From Nitrogeniibacter aestuarii (GTDB lineage: Bacteria > Pseudomonadota > Gammaproteobacteria > Burkholderiales > Rhodocyclaceae), in contig NZ_CP071321.1 in NCBI RefSeq assembly GCF_017309585.1, positions 2,170,001 to 2,234,000 of the forward strand: a stretch of 64,000 nt of DNA. The letters are read 5' to 3'. Every line of letters starts with the position of its first letter. The first letter of the stretch is position 1. Below are positions 43,008 through 52,595 of this stretch, piece by piece. The notes beneath the pieces were generated by a model. It worked only from the letters and a program-made list of their open reading frames with translations, did not search any database and was not told the DNA's origin. A program made the position numbers and the translations under genes.

Positions 43008-45236
43008 ATGATCGAAGAAGAAGTCGTTTACGTGCGCACCGAAGAGGGTGAGGCCAAGGCTAAACAGCCTCGGTCGATCAGTTCGCACGAGTTGCGTGCG
43101 ATGCTGCTTTTGATTGATGGGCGCCTCTCGGTCAGAGAGCTGCGCCGTCGATTCGGTAAATCCCTCGCCATCGATAAATCGATCGCTGAACTCACCAGGT
43201 TGGGCTGGGTGGTGCGCGATGCAGAGCATGATGCAGCGGAACTCGATCTCGTGGCACGAAAGGAAGCGCCGGAGGACGAAGCCGATGCCATCGAAGAGTC
43301 TCCCGATACGGCGTTGGCCGAAGTCAGCCGTGAGGCTCAGGCGCGTGCGGCTCATCGAAATCCTGAAGGGCAGTCTGTTGATCTTCCCCTCACCGTCGAT
43401 CCTGATTTTGATGACCGAAAGAACGCGTCGATGGATGGGGCCGGCAAGGCACAGGACGACGCGGATGAATCCCCGGACTGGGATCCGGAGGCGACCGAGA
43501 TCAACACGTACACCATCGACGCGGTCGAGTCTGTTGAGCCGGTTGAGGAGTACGATCAGACCGCGTACGAGCAGAGTGAAACGATGGAAGAGCATCGGGT
43601 CGACGAGCCGACTCGAATGCCGTCCGATGAGCGCGTTGACAATGCTGAGGCTGAGGTCAATGCGCTGAAATCGTCCGAGCCGCCCGTGCTCCAACTCGAC
43701 GATGAACCTTCCCGCGCTGCGAGTGATACGCGGATCGAGCCGACGGCTGAGCGTGAGCCCCCTGCCGACGAACTGGACGACGCGCGTCCAGAGCCGGTCG
43801 AGAGCCAGAGTGCGAAGGTCGACGCCTCAGCCGCCGAAAGCGAACGACCCGGCGGCGATCGAGGCCCCACCATAGCGGACCGAACGCGTGGTTCCATGAT
43901 CGCCGCACGTTTCTTCATTGAACGCCTGGGGCGGTTGATTCTTCCGCTCGCTGCCGTTGCGGCTGTGATCGCCCTGGTCGCGGGCGCATTCCTACTGCCT
44001 GAGCGGCACCGCGACGATATTGAAGCGGCTATCGTGGATCATCTAGGCCGACCGGTCACCATGTCGGAGTTGCGTTTGACCGAGGCTGGCGGTGGGAGTC
44101 TTGCGCTCGAACGCGTCGCGATTCCTGCCTTGCCGTCAGTCAATGCGAAGGCTGTCCTGCTCAAGCCCGACTGGAGCGCCACCTTGTCGAGCTTCGAATG
44201 GCGCTTTGTGGCTGTCATTGTCGGCCTCAATGGCCAGGCAGAAGAGCTGGGTCAGGTGATGCAGGCACCGCTCGATTACGGGCGGCTGACCGGGATTCAG
44301 CTTGTCGATGCTGGTGTGACTGTCGGTGTTGAACGCTGGGGCGGGCTGTCAGGCAGCATGGCGGTGATAGGGTCGAACGGTGAGCACGAAGCCGAGTTGT
44401 ACAACGAGGACCGCAGCCTGACGATCAAGGTCCGTCCGGGAGCACATGGCCTGGCGCTGAATGTCGTGGGGATACAACGCCCCTTGGCGGTATTTCCTGC
44501 ATTGAAGTTTGACAGCTACGAGATGCAGGCTGAACTTGAGGCTGAGCGATTGACGGTTTCGGCGTTCGGCGCAGCGGGTTTCGGCGGGAAGGTCACGGGG
44601 GAGGGCACGCTGCTGTCTGCCCCGATTGCGCAACTTGATGGCTCCGTTGGGTTCAGCAAGGTCGATATCGAGCGCTTCATTGCTGTTTTGGGGTGGCCGA
44701 TTGCCCTGAGTGGCAGTGCGGATGCCAGCCTGGCCATCAAGGCAAGTGCCGAAACCCCATCGCTGATCAACCGAACCGATTCGCTGAACGGTAGCTTCAG
44801 CGTTGATTCGGGTGCGCTTGGGCGTATGGATTTTGGAGCGGCGCTCAGAGAGCGAGGCCGCGGCAAGATTCAGGGGGGCGAAACGCGGTTTGAACGTCTG
44901 GCCGGCGATTTGTCGTATCAGGATGGTGCCATCAATGTCACCATCAAGTCGCTGGATGCCGGGGCGCTGGATGCCAGTGGCCGGTTGTTGATGGCGGTGG
45001 ACGGGGAGCTCTCCGGGCGTATGAGTGCCGTCGTTGCGTCCGCCGGGCGTCAGGTGCGCACGCCCATTACGGTGTCGGGTACGGTCACAGCGCCGGTGCT
45101 GGAGACGCCCAAACCCGTTGTGCCCGTGATAAAGGCTGAACCCGTTGTGCCCGCGCCATCTACGTCGTCTCCCGCCCTTGAGTCGAGTGTGCCTGGAGAT
45201 GAGGTGCCGGTTGCACCCGGAGAACTCCGGCAATAA
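43008..45236 (+). CDS. Single-pass protein, winged-helix head and AsmA-like domain
   Basis: A 742-residue protein. Residues ~5-72 (YVRTEEGEAKAK...LRAMLLLIDGRLSVRELRRRFG...LTRLGWVV) resemble the winged-helix-like N-terminal module seen at the front of many beta-proteobacterial proteins. A highly acidic linker (~75-300) follows, then one membrane helix (~308-331) and a periplasmic domain (~335-700). That region has AsmA-like traits: LGRPVTMSELRL, GGKVTGEGTLLSAPIAQLDGSVGFSKVDIERF, DASGRLLMAVDGEL. The tail is Pro-rich. Envelope lipid handling is the usual role of AsmA proteins; the cytoplasmic head is unusual. No partner gene. Domain calls are by eye. Confidence 0.75.
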   Translation: MIEEEVVYVRTEEGEAKAKQPRSISSHELRAMLLLIDGRLSVRELRRRFGKSLAIDKSIAELTRLGWVVRDAEHDAAELDLVARKEAPEDEADAIEESPDTALAEVSREAQARAAHRNPEGQSVDLPLTVDPDFDDRKNASMDGAGKAQDDADESPDWDPEATEINTYTIDAVESVEPVEEYDQTAYEQSETMEEHRVDEPTRMPSDERVDNAEAEVNALKSSEPPVLQLDDEPSRAASDTRIEPTAEREPPADELDDARPEPVESQSAKVDASAAESERPGGDRGPTIADRTRGSMIAARFFIERLGRLILPLAAVAAVIALVAGAFLLPERHRDDIEAAIVDHLGRPVTMSELRLTEAGGGSLALERVAIPALPSVNAKAVLLKPDWSATLSSFEWRFVAVIVGLNGQAEELGQVMQAPLDYGRLTGIQLVDAGVTVGVERWGGLSGSMAVIGSNGEHEAELYNEDRSLTIKVRPGAHGLALNVVGIQRPLAVFPALKFDSYEMQAELEAERLTVSAFGAAGFGGKVTGEGTLLSAPIAQLDGSVGFSKVDIERFIAVLGWPIALSGSADASLAIKASAETPSLINRTDSLNGSFSVDSGALGRMDFGAALRERGRGKIQGGETRFERLAGDLSYQDGAINVTIKSLDAGALDASGRLLMAVDGELSGRMSAVVASAGRQVRTPITVSGTVTAPVLETPKPVVPVIKAEPVVPAPSTSSPALESSVPGDEVPVAPGELRQ

Positions 45237-45265
45237 AAAACGGCGCCCTTGGGCGCCGTTTTTAC
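45237..45265. terminator. Bidirectional terminator
   Basis: AACGGCGCC / GGCGCCGTT hairpin (45239-45260) is flanked by A-run and T-run. It lies directly after the stop of the AsmA-like gene and before the 3' end of the convergent aminotransferase gene. Confidence 0.9.
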
Positions 45266-45284
45266 TTGGGGGCTGAAACGCTCG

Positions 45285-46490
45285 TCAGGCTTTGATGACC
45301 GTGGCGATCGCCTTGGCAACGTAGTCGATATTGCCTGAGTTCAATGCAGCCAGGCAGATGCGGCCCGAAGAGACGGCGTAGATACCGAAATCCTGCTTGA
45401 GTTTCTCGACCTGATCGGCGGTGAGTCCAGTGAACGAGAACATGCCTCGTTGACGAACCACGAACGAGAAATCCTGTTCTGCGCCGGCTGCCTTGATCTT
45501 TTCAACGAGGGCAACGCGCATTTCGCGAATGCGATCACGCATGCCTGCCAGTTCATCTTCCCATTGCTGGCGCAGCGCAGGGCTGGACAACACCGCTGCG
45601 ACAACCGCGCCGCCGTGTGTTGGCGGGTTGGAGTAGTTCGTGCGCACGACCCGCTTGACCTGGGAGAGCACCCGGGTGGAGGTTTCCTTGTTGTCGGTGA
45701 CGATGGTCAGTGCGCCGACGCGCTCACCGTACAGAGAAAAGGACTTCGAGAACGAGCTGGCAACAAAAAATTCGAGGCCGGACTCGGCAAACAGACGCAG
45801 GGCGACGGCGTCGGGCTCAATGCCATCAGCAAAGCCTTGATAGGCCATGTCGATGAACGCGACGAGATTCTGGCTACGAACCACCTCGACAACTTGAGCC
45901 CATTGGTCGGCGCTCAGGTCCGCACCCGTGGGGTTATGGCAGCAGGCGTGGAGAACGACAATCGTGCCAGCGGCAGCACCACGCAGGCTGGTGAGCATGC
46001 CGTCGAAATTGACACCGCGAGTGGACGCGTCGTAATAGGCGTAGGTGCCAACCTCAAAGCCGGCGGCTTCGAACAGGGCGCGGTGGTTTTCCCAGCTCGG
46101 ATTGGAAATCAGCACCTGAGCTTCGGGATTGACGCGCTTGAGGAAGTCGGCGCCGATCTTCAGGGCCCCGGTTCCGCCGAGGGCTTCGAACGTAATCGCG
46201 CGACCAGCTGCGACCAGCTCGGCGTTGGCGCCGAACAGGAGGCCCTGGACTGCCTTGTTGTAGGCCGCAGCACCTTCAATCGGCTGATAGCCCCGGGCCG
46301 GCGCTTCCTTGAGGCGAGCCTCTTCTGCGGACCGAACGGCTCCAAGCAAGGGGATCTTGCCTGCATCGTTGTAGTAGACGCCGACGCCCAGATTCACTTT
46401 CTCGGCTCGGGTGTCTGCCTGAAAGGCTTCGTTAAGGCCGAGGATCGGGTCGCGTGGTGCCATCTCCACCGCGGCAAAGATCGAAGTCAT
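45285..46490 (-). CDS. Aspartate/aromatic amino acid aminotransferase
   Basis: A 401-residue class I PLP aminotransferase of the AspC/TyrB family that exchanges amino groups between aspartate or aromatic amino acids and 2-oxo acids. Key features are NLGVGVYYND, the GGTGAL phosphate-binding loop, HACCHNPTGAD, DMAYQGF, and the PLP-lysine motif SSFSKSFSLYGERVG (Lys ~249), plus the C-terminal RICLAALN arginine. The start at 46490 has TGGAG at seven bases; the extension to 46598 overlaps uvrB. Divergent from uvrB. Sequence cannot separate AspC from TyrB. Confidence 0.93.
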   Translation of the reverse strand: MTSIFAAVEMAPRDPILGLNEAFQADTRAEKVNLGVGVYYNDAGKIPLLGAVRSAEEARLKEAPARGYQPIEGAAAYNKAVQGLLFGANAELVAAGRAITFEALGGTGALKIGADFLKRVNPEAQVLISNPSWENHRALFEAAGFEVGTYAYYDASTRGVNFDGMLTSLRGAAAGTIVVLHACCHNPTGADLSADQWAQVVEVVRSQNLVAFIDMAYQGFADGIEPDAVALRLFAESGLEFFVASSFSKSFSLYGERVGALTIVTDNKETSTRVLSQVKRVVRTNYSNPPTHGGAVVAAVLSSPALRQQWEDELAGMRDRIREMRVALVEKIKAAGAEQDFSFVVRQRGMFSFTGLTADQVEKLKQDFGIYAVSSGRICLAALNSGNIDYVAKAIATVIKA

Positions 46491-46557
46491 GTTCACTCCA
46501 TCCGGTTGCGTCGCTGTCTGCGACGCGGAATAATCAAAAATTGTGTTTTTCGCGGGC

Positions 46558-46569
46558 CCATGTACATGG
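46558..46569. promoter_or_regulatory. 12-bp palindrome upstream of uvrB
   Basis: CCATGTACATGG is a perfect 12-bp palindrome 28 bases before the uvrB start. A second inverted repeat (GCGTCG / CGACGC, 46508-46513 and 46521-46526) lies nearer the aminotransferase gene. No CTG-N10-CAG LexA box is present in the gap. Function unknown. Confidence 0.35.
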
Positions 46570-46596
46570 CTGCACCGCAAAAGTGAAAATTCTAGC

Positions 46597-48669
46597 ATGT
46601 CGGACGCAGCAGAATCTGCACGGGTTGTGACGTATGAAGGCAGTCCGTTTCGTTTGCATCAGCCATTTCCGCCTGCAGGTGATCAGCCTGCGGCAATCGA
46701 CAGTCTGGTCGAGGGCATCAATGATGGGTTGATGTATCAGACCCTGCTCGGCGTCACCGGGTCGGGCAAGACGTACACCATGGCTAATGTGATCGCCCGC
46801 TGTGGGCGCCCGGCACTGGTACTGGCGCATAACAAGACGCTGGCCGCCCAGTTGTATTCGGAGTTCCGGGAGTTCTTGCCCGAGAACGCAGTGGAGTACT
46901 TCGTCTCCTACTACGACTATTACCAGCCTGAAGCCTACGTGCCCTCGCGAGACCTTTTCATTGAAAAGGACTCGAGCATCAATGAACACATCGAACAGAT
47001 GCGTCTGAGCGCCACCAAGAGTCTGATGGAGCGACGGGACGTGGTCATTGTTGCCACCGTCTCGTGCATCTACGGTATCGGTGACCCGGTCGACTATCAC
47101 AGCATGGTGCTTCACCTGCGGGAGGGCGAGAAGGTGGCCCATCGCGATCTGGTGCGTCGCTTGGTCACGATGCAATACACCCGCGCCGATATCGATTTCC
47201 GTCGGGGAACCTTCCGTGTCAGGGGGGATGTCGTCGATATCTTTCCTGCGGAAAACGCGGAACTTGCCGTGAGAGTTGAAATGTTCGACGACGAGATCGA
47301 ACACCTGACCCTGTTTGATCCTTTGACCGGCCATCTCAAACACAAGCTGGCTCGCTTTACCGTATACCCCTCCAGCCACTATGTGACGCCGCGTGCCACC
47401 GTCTTGCGTGCCATCGATGGCATCAAGGACGAGTTGCGTGATCGGGTTGCCCAGTTCCAGCAGTCCGGCAAACTGGTCGAGGCGCAGCGCATCGAGCAAC
47501 GGACCCGGTTTGATCTGGAGATGCTCAACGAACTTGGTTTCTGCAAGGGCATCGAAAATTATTCACGACACCTGTCCGGACGCGCACCAGGCGAGCCGCC
47601 GCCCACGCTCATCGATTACCTGCCCAACGACGGGCTTCTGTTCGTGGATGAGTCACACGTGAGCATTCCGCAGGTGGGTGCCATGTACAAGGGTGACCGC
47701 TCGCGGAAAGAAAATCTGGTCGAGTACGGGTTCCGTCTGCCGTCTGCTGTCGACAACCGCCCCTTGAAATTCGAGGAGTTCGAACGCCTGATGCCGCAGA
47801 CCGTCTTCATCTCGGCGACGCCATCTGATTATGAGGCGAGGCATCAGGGGCAGGTGGTTGAGCAGGTCGTGCGCCCGACGGGGCTGATTGATCCTGAGGT
47901 GCAGGTGCGTCCGGCGATTACGCAGGTTGACGATCTGCTATCCGAGATACACAGGCGGGTCGCGCTCGAAGAGCGCATTCTGGTAACGACGCTGACCAAG
48001 CGCATGTCCGAAGACCTTACGGACTATATGACCGAAAACGGCGTTCGTGTCCGCTACCTCCACTCGGACATCGATACGGTTGAACGTGTGGAAATCATTC
48101 GTGACCTTCGTCTGGGGCTCTTTGACGTGCTGGTTGGCATCAACCTGCTCAGAGAGGGGCTCGATATTCCGGAGGTTTCTCTGGTCGCCATTCTTGACGC
48201 AGACAAGGAAGGGTTTTTGCGTTCGGAACGTTCGCTGATTCAGACGATCGGGCGCGCGGCTCGGAATGTCAAAGGTACCGCCATTCTCTACGCGGACCGG
48301 ATTACCGACTCCATGCGGCGAGCGATGGACGAAACCGATCGTCGCCGGACGAAGCAGATCGCTTTCAATGAAGAACACGGCATCACACCCAAGTCGGTCA
48401 CAAAGAGGGTCAAGGACATCATCGACGGCGTCTACGGTACGCAAGAAAATGACGATGTTGCCCGCGCAACTGCGCCCCGTGCGGACTACACTGCAATGGA
48501 CGAGAAGGCGCTATCCAAGGCCATTCGTCAGCTCGAAAAGAAAATGCAGGAAGCGGCGCGCAATCTTGAGTTTGAAGAAGCTGCCTCACTGCGTGACGAA
48601 CTGTTCCGTCTGCGCGCCCAGGCATTTGGCGCTGATCAGCACGGACCCGATGAGCAGGAGACAAGGTGA
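46597..48669 (+). CDS. uvrB: Excinuclease ABC subunit B
   Basis: The 690-residue DNA damage-verification helicase of nucleotide-excision repair. It has the Walker A LGVTGSGKT (~51-59), the beta-hairpin segment YYDYYQPEAYVPSRD, the DESHV Walker B, helicase motifs (TLTKRMSEDLTDYM, QTIGRAARN) and a C-terminal UVR motif (~640-675) for UvrC contact. Start is MSDAAES at 46597; the longer frame lacks family similarity. It overlaps the phosphatase gene by four bases. Confidence 0.97.
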   Translation: MSDAAESARVVTYEGSPFRLHQPFPPAGDQPAAIDSLVEGINDGLMYQTLLGVTGSGKTYTMANVIARCGRPALVLAHNKTLAAQLYSEFREFLPENAVEYFVSYYDYYQPEAYVPSRDLFIEKDSSINEHIEQMRLSATKSLMERRDVVIVATVSCIYGIGDPVDYHSMVLHLREGEKVAHRDLVRRLVTMQYTRADIDFRRGTFRVRGDVVDIFPAENAELAVRVEMFDDEIEHLTLFDPLTGHLKHKLARFTVYPSSHYVTPRATVLRAIDGIKDELRDRVAQFQQSGKLVEAQRIEQRTRFDLEMLNELGFCKGIENYSRHLSGRAPGEPPPTLIDYLPNDGLLFVDESHVSIPQVGAMYKGDRSRKENLVEYGFRLPSAVDNRPLKFEEFERLMPQTVFISATPSDYEARHQGQVVEQVVRPTGLIDPEVQVRPAITQVDDLLSEIHRRVALEERILVTTLTKRMSEDLTDYMTENGVRVRYLHSDIDTVERVEIIRDLRLGLFDVLVGINLLREGLDIPEVSLVAILDADKEGFLRSERSLIQTIGRAARNVKGTAILYADRITDSMRRAMDETDRRRTKQIAFNEEHGITPKSVTKRVKDIIDGVYGTQENDDVARATAPRADYTAMDEKALSKAIRQLEKKMQEAARNLEFEEAASLRDELFRLRAQAFGADQHGPDEQETR

Positions 48670-49142
48670 AACGACGCATTCTTTTTGTGTGCACCGGAAA
48701 CATCTGCCGGTCCCCCACAGCCGAGGCCGTTGCGCGACACTGGTTGCGCATGGTCGGGCTCGATGGCGAGGTGCAGGTGGATTCTGCCGGTATTGGCGGC
48801 TACCACGTCGGTGAAGCGCCAGATGCCAGGAGTCAGCAATTCGCCAGCAAACGCGGCTACGACATGAGCAAGCTGCGTGCTCGCAAGATCACGGCAGACG
48901 ATTATGCGAAGTTCGATCTGATTCTGGCGATGGACCAGGGGCACTACCAGCACATGAAGCGCAAGTGTCCTGATCATCTCAGCCACAAGCTCAAGATGTT
49001 TCTTGAGTACGCTACCAATGTGGATGGACGTGAAGTGCCCGACCCGTATTACGGCGGGCTGTCAGGTTTTGATCACGTGCTCGATCTGTGCGAGGCGGGG
49101 GTGCACGGCATCATCGACAGCCTGAGGGAAGAATTGGTTTGA
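48666..49142 (+). CDS. Low-molecular-weight protein tyrosine phosphatase
   Basis: A 158-residue LMW-PTP with the P-loop CTGNICRS (nucleophile Cys9, Arg15) and the general-acid Asp in VPDPYYGG. Substrates include tyrosine-phosphorylated polysaccharide-export or other kinases in bacteria; here no kinase gene is near. GTG start overlaps the uvrB stop, so the two are co-translated. A terminator follows. Confidence 0.95.
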   Translation: MKRRILFVCTGNICRSPTAEAVARHWLRMVGLDGEVQVDSAGIGGYHVGEAPDARSQQFASKRGYDMSKLRARKITADDYAKFDLILAMDQGHYQHMKRKCPDHLSHKLKMFLEYATNVDGREVPDPYYGGLSGFDHVLDLCEAGVHGIIDSLREELV

Positions 49143-49162
49143 TCCGATTCTTGACGCAATGA

Positions 49163-49195
49163 ACAGAAAAGCCCGCATCAAGCGGGCTTTTCTGT
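49163..49195. terminator. Bidirectional terminator between PTP and rne
   Basis: A 14-bp perfect stem (49163-49176 with 49182-49195, loop ATCAA) has A-rich and T-rich arms, ending transcripts from both sides. Confidence 0.9.
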
Positions 49196-49208
49196 ATGCG
49201 GAACATGC

Positions 49209-52208
49209 TTACTTGCGTGTTTCGACCTGCTGGAGTTCACCCTCCGCGGCCGTTTCCGCGCGTTGCGGGCGCGGGCGCCCGAGTTGTACCGGCTCAGCAA
49301 CTTCGGCAACAGGCGCCGCTTTGTCGGCATCGGTTTCGATCATGACCAGTCCGCTGTCCGCCAGGGCTTCGCTCAGATCGATCGGTTCTTCGGCTGCGGC
49401 TGGCGTCGGGGCTGCTGCAAGCACCTCCGCTTCGACAGGTGCTTCAGCGATCGGTTGTGCAGCCACTTCCGGGCTTTCTTCAACCACAGGAGTCACTTCA
49501 GCGCTCTCGGTCGCTTCGGCGACAGGCGTGGCTTCATTACCGGGTACATCGCTTGATGCCGCAGCGAAAAGGTCAGACTGGGCCTGAGCGGCTTCAGGTG
49601 CCTTCTCCTCAGCGTTCGAGGCTTCAGCGCTGATCGTTTCGGGCTGTGATACCTCAACGATGGTATCAACCGGGCTGTCAGCAGTTGCGGGCTCGGTGAC
49701 CTCGGTCGTGTTGCCTTCGGAAACCGGAGGCTCGTCAGCTTGCATTTCAGGTGCAAGAGCAACGGTCTCGGTGACCTGTTCCGTCACTTCCGATGCGGCC
49801 TCTTCCGGTTCAGCGTCAGTGCTTACACTTGCGACGGCCGCCACACTGGCTGCTGCCACGGCAACAGCGTTCTGGTCTGCCGTCTCCGGAGAGGCATCAG
49901 TTGCGTCATTGTCAGAGGTGTCGTCGTTGTCCTGCTGCTGTGCATTGTCGCGATCGCGATTCTGGCGCGAACGGCGACGGCGGCGTGAGCGCGAGTTGCG
50001 GGTTTCACCGTTGTTCTCGCCATCATCGTTGGCATCGGTGTCGTCAGCCTTCGTTTCAGCATTCTCACCGGTGTCGGCGGCGAGTGACTGATCGACTTCC
50101 TTCTCTTCCGGATTGCCGTTTTCATCCGCGTTCTGACGTCCACGTCCGCGACGGCCACGGCGACGACCATTGGTCTTGCCGCTCTTGTTTGCTTCATCGT
50201 CGGCGACTGCGTCCGCGGCTGCAGCGGCGACAATGGCGCTGGTCTCGGTGACGACTTCCGCTTCTTTTGTCACGTCATCCTTTTTGGCACCGCGTCGGCC
50301 GCGACTGCGGCGGTTGGGGTTCTGTGCGTCCTTGTCTTCTTCCGGACGCTCGTCACGCGCGCGACGCTCGCCGTTATTCCGTCCGCGACCACGCCCGCCA
50401 CGGCGGTTGTTGTCGTTGCGATCACTGCGCTCGCGGCGATTGTCGGACTTGGGTTTGGACTTTTCTTCCGTCTTGTTCTCTTCTTCAGCCACCGGTGCGG
50501 CACCGAAGATCCGGCGGACCCAGCCGAGGAAACCGCCGCTCTGGACAGTCGGCGTCGGAACGGCTGCTGCGGGTGGCGGCTCGGGCTGAGGCGGCATCGG
50601 CGGCGGAGCGATGGAACGAACGGCCGCTTCAGCGCGTGCCGGCTTCTTGGTCTCTTCGAGCAGCGTCTCGGTGTATGAGGGCTGCTGCGGCTGCTCAGCC
50701 ATCTGGTAGCTGGGGACCGCGGTTTCATCCTGATTGAGCTGGTCGTGGCGCAGGCGAATGATTTCGCTGGCAGGCGTCTCGAGGTGGCGGTTCGGGATGA
50801 TGACGATATTGACCTTGTGGCGCAGTTCGATGTGCGCAATGTCCACCCGCTTTTCGTTGAGCAGGAAGGTGGCCACATCGACCGGAACCTGACAATGCAC
50901 GGCGCCGGTGTTCTCTTTCATTGCCTCTTCTTCGACGATGCGAAGGATCTGAAGCGCTGAAGACTCGGTGCTGCGAATGTGGCCGGTTCCGCTACAGCGC
51001 GGGCAGGGAATGTAGCTGGTCTCGGCCAGGGCCGGACGCAGGCGTTGGCGGGAAAGCTCGAGCAGGCCGAAACGACTGATCTTGCCCATCTGGACGCGCG
51101 CGCGGTCGTGGCGCAGGGCGTCGCGCAGACGGTTTTCCACCTCGCGCTGGTTCTTGCTGGACTCCATGTCGATGAAGTCGATCACCAGCAGACCACCGAG
51201 GTCGCGCAGGCGCAGCTGGCGAGCCACTTCGTCGGCAGCTTCCACGTTGGTGCGCAGAGCAGTGTCCTCGATGTCCTGGCCCTTGGTGGCACGGCCCGAG
51301 TTCACGTCAACCGACACCAGTGCTTCGGTGTGGTCGATCACGATGGCGCCTCCCGACGGCAGACTCACTTCACGTGAGTAGGCTGCATCGATCTGATGTT
51401 CGATCTGGAAGCGGGAAAACAGCGGCACATCGTCGTGATAGCGCTTCACGCGATTGACGTTCTGCGGCATGACGTGGGCCATGAACTGGCGTGCCTGCTC
51501 GAAGATGTCATCGGTGTCGATGAGGATCTCGCCAATGTCCGGCTGGAAATAGTCGCGGATTGCGCGAATGACCAGGCTGCCCTCCTGATAGATCAGGAAC
51601 GCACCGGCCTGGGCATGAGCGGCGCCATCAATGGCGGCCCACAGCTGAAGCAGATAGTTCAGATCCCACTGGAGTTCTTCCGCGCTACGGCCAATGGCGG
51701 CGGTGCGCGCGATCAGGCTCATGCCCTTGGGCACTTCCAGTTGATCCATGACTTCACGCAACTCGGCGCGTTCGTCGCCTTCCACACGGCGGGAAACGCC
51801 ACCGCCGCGGGGATTGTTCGGCATCAGGACCAGATAGCGGCCTGCCAGCGATACGTAGGTCGTCAGTGCGGCGCCTTTGTTGCCGCGCTCGTCCTTCTCG
51901 ACCTGGACGATGAGCTCGTCACCTTCCTTGAGTACGTCTTGCGGACGCACGCGGCTGCCATCGCCATCTTTCTGAAGATAGGTCTTGCCGATTTCCTTGA
52001 ATGGCAGGAAACCGTGGCGGTCAGCACCGTAATCCACAAAGGCGGCTTCGAGGCTGGGCTCGAGGCGGGTGATGACGGCCTTGTAGATGTTGCTCTTGCG
52101 CTGTTCTTTGGCGGCCGATTCGATGTCGAGGTCAATGAGTTTTTGACCATCAACGATCGCGACGCGGAGTTCCTCGGCCTGCGTCGCATTGAAAAGCATG
52201 CGCTTCAT
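49209..52208 (-). CDS. rne: Ribonuclease E
   Basis: The 999-residue endonuclease at the core of the RNA degradosome. The catalytic half (1-~510) holds the S1 domain (~37-120), the 5'-sensor/DNase I-like region with VDVNSGR (Asp301) and VIDFIDM (Asp344), and the Zn-link CPRCSG (Cys402, Cys405). The C-terminal half is disordered: Pro-rich at ~560-590, Arg-rich RNA-binding clusters (RRERSDR, RRGGRGRGR, RRSRGRRG) at ~610-680 and ~770, then an acidic Glu/Ala tail with a short basic end. Start is MKRMLFNA at 52208. Divergent from rluC. Confidence 0.96.
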   Translation of the reverse strand: MKRMLFNATQAEELRVAIVDGQKLIDLDIESAAKEQRKSNIYKAVITRLEPSLEAAFVDYGADRHGFLPFKEIGKTYLQKDGDGSRVRPQDVLKEGDELIVQVEKDERGNKGAALTTYVSLAGRYLVLMPNNPRGGGVSRRVEGDERAELREVMDQLEVPKGMSLIARTAAIGRSAEELQWDLNYLLQLWAAIDGAAHAQAGAFLIYQEGSLVIRAIRDYFQPDIGEILIDTDDIFEQARQFMAHVMPQNVNRVKRYHDDVPLFSRFQIEHQIDAAYSREVSLPSGGAIVIDHTEALVSVDVNSGRATKGQDIEDTALRTNVEAADEVARQLRLRDLGGLLVIDFIDMESSKNQREVENRLRDALRHDRARVQMGKISRFGLLELSRQRLRPALAETSYIPCPRCSGTGHIRSTESSALQILRIVEEEAMKENTGAVHCQVPVDVATFLLNEKRVDIAHIELRHKVNIVIIPNRHLETPASEIIRLRHDQLNQDETAVPSYQMAEQPQQPSYTETLLEETKKPARAEAAVRSIAPPPMPPQPEPPPAAAVPTPTVQSGGFLGWVRRIFGAAPVAEEENKTEEKSKPKSDNRRERSDRNDNNRRGGRGRGRNNGERRARDERPEEDKDAQNPNRRSRGRRGAKKDDVTKEAEVVTETSAIVAAAAADAVADDEANKSGKTNGRRRGRRGRGRQNADENGNPEEKEVDQSLAADTGENAETKADDTDANDDGENNGETRNSRSRRRRRSRQNRDRDNAQQQDNDDTSDNDATDASPETADQNAVAVAAASVAAVASVSTDAEPEEAASEVTEQVTETVALAPEMQADEPPVSEGNTTEVTEPATADSPVDTIVEVSQPETISAEASNAEEKAPEAAQAQSDLFAAASSDVPGNEATPVAEATESAEVTPVVEESPEVAAQPIAEAPVEAEVLAAAPTPAAAEEPIDLSEALADSGLVMIETDADKAAPVAEVAEPVQLGRPRPQRAETAAEGELQQVETRK

Positions 52209-52595
52209 GTATTCGTTCTCCCGCGCTCTACACACGGGCAGGACGATCGCGCGCACCTACGTGCGAGACGGAGTCAGAGGAGTTTTATTCTTTGGAGAAT
52301 GGGTCTCATCCGGTTGGTTCTAGTACGAGGTTCGGCTGTCGATGTCTTGAGCTCCCGCCAACTGGCCGGAGCCTTTGATTCCTGCGCGTGAGGACGCGAA
52401 TAGCAAATAAACAAAATAGGGTTTGCTTGCGTTACCATCGCAGCCTTAATTTTTTGACTGGCTGCGAGCGGCGACTTGTGACCTGGCGGGAGCCGAACCT
52501 TAGGCTCTGAACGCTTGGACGACACTTGGCTTTTCCGCACAAGGCCGCGTTGCGCCGTACCGACACGGGTCAGTGCGCAAGTATATGGCAGGACC
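52209..52595. other. Divergent rne / rluC control region
   Basis: This 387-base gap holds both promoters and the 5' leader of rne. In E. coli rne has a long autoregulatory leader; a comparable length is available here. The main visible structure is an 8-bp inverted repeat TCGCAGCC / GGCTGCGA (52438-52445 and 52460-52467) around an AT-rich loop. No other gene is visible. Confidence 0.65.
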
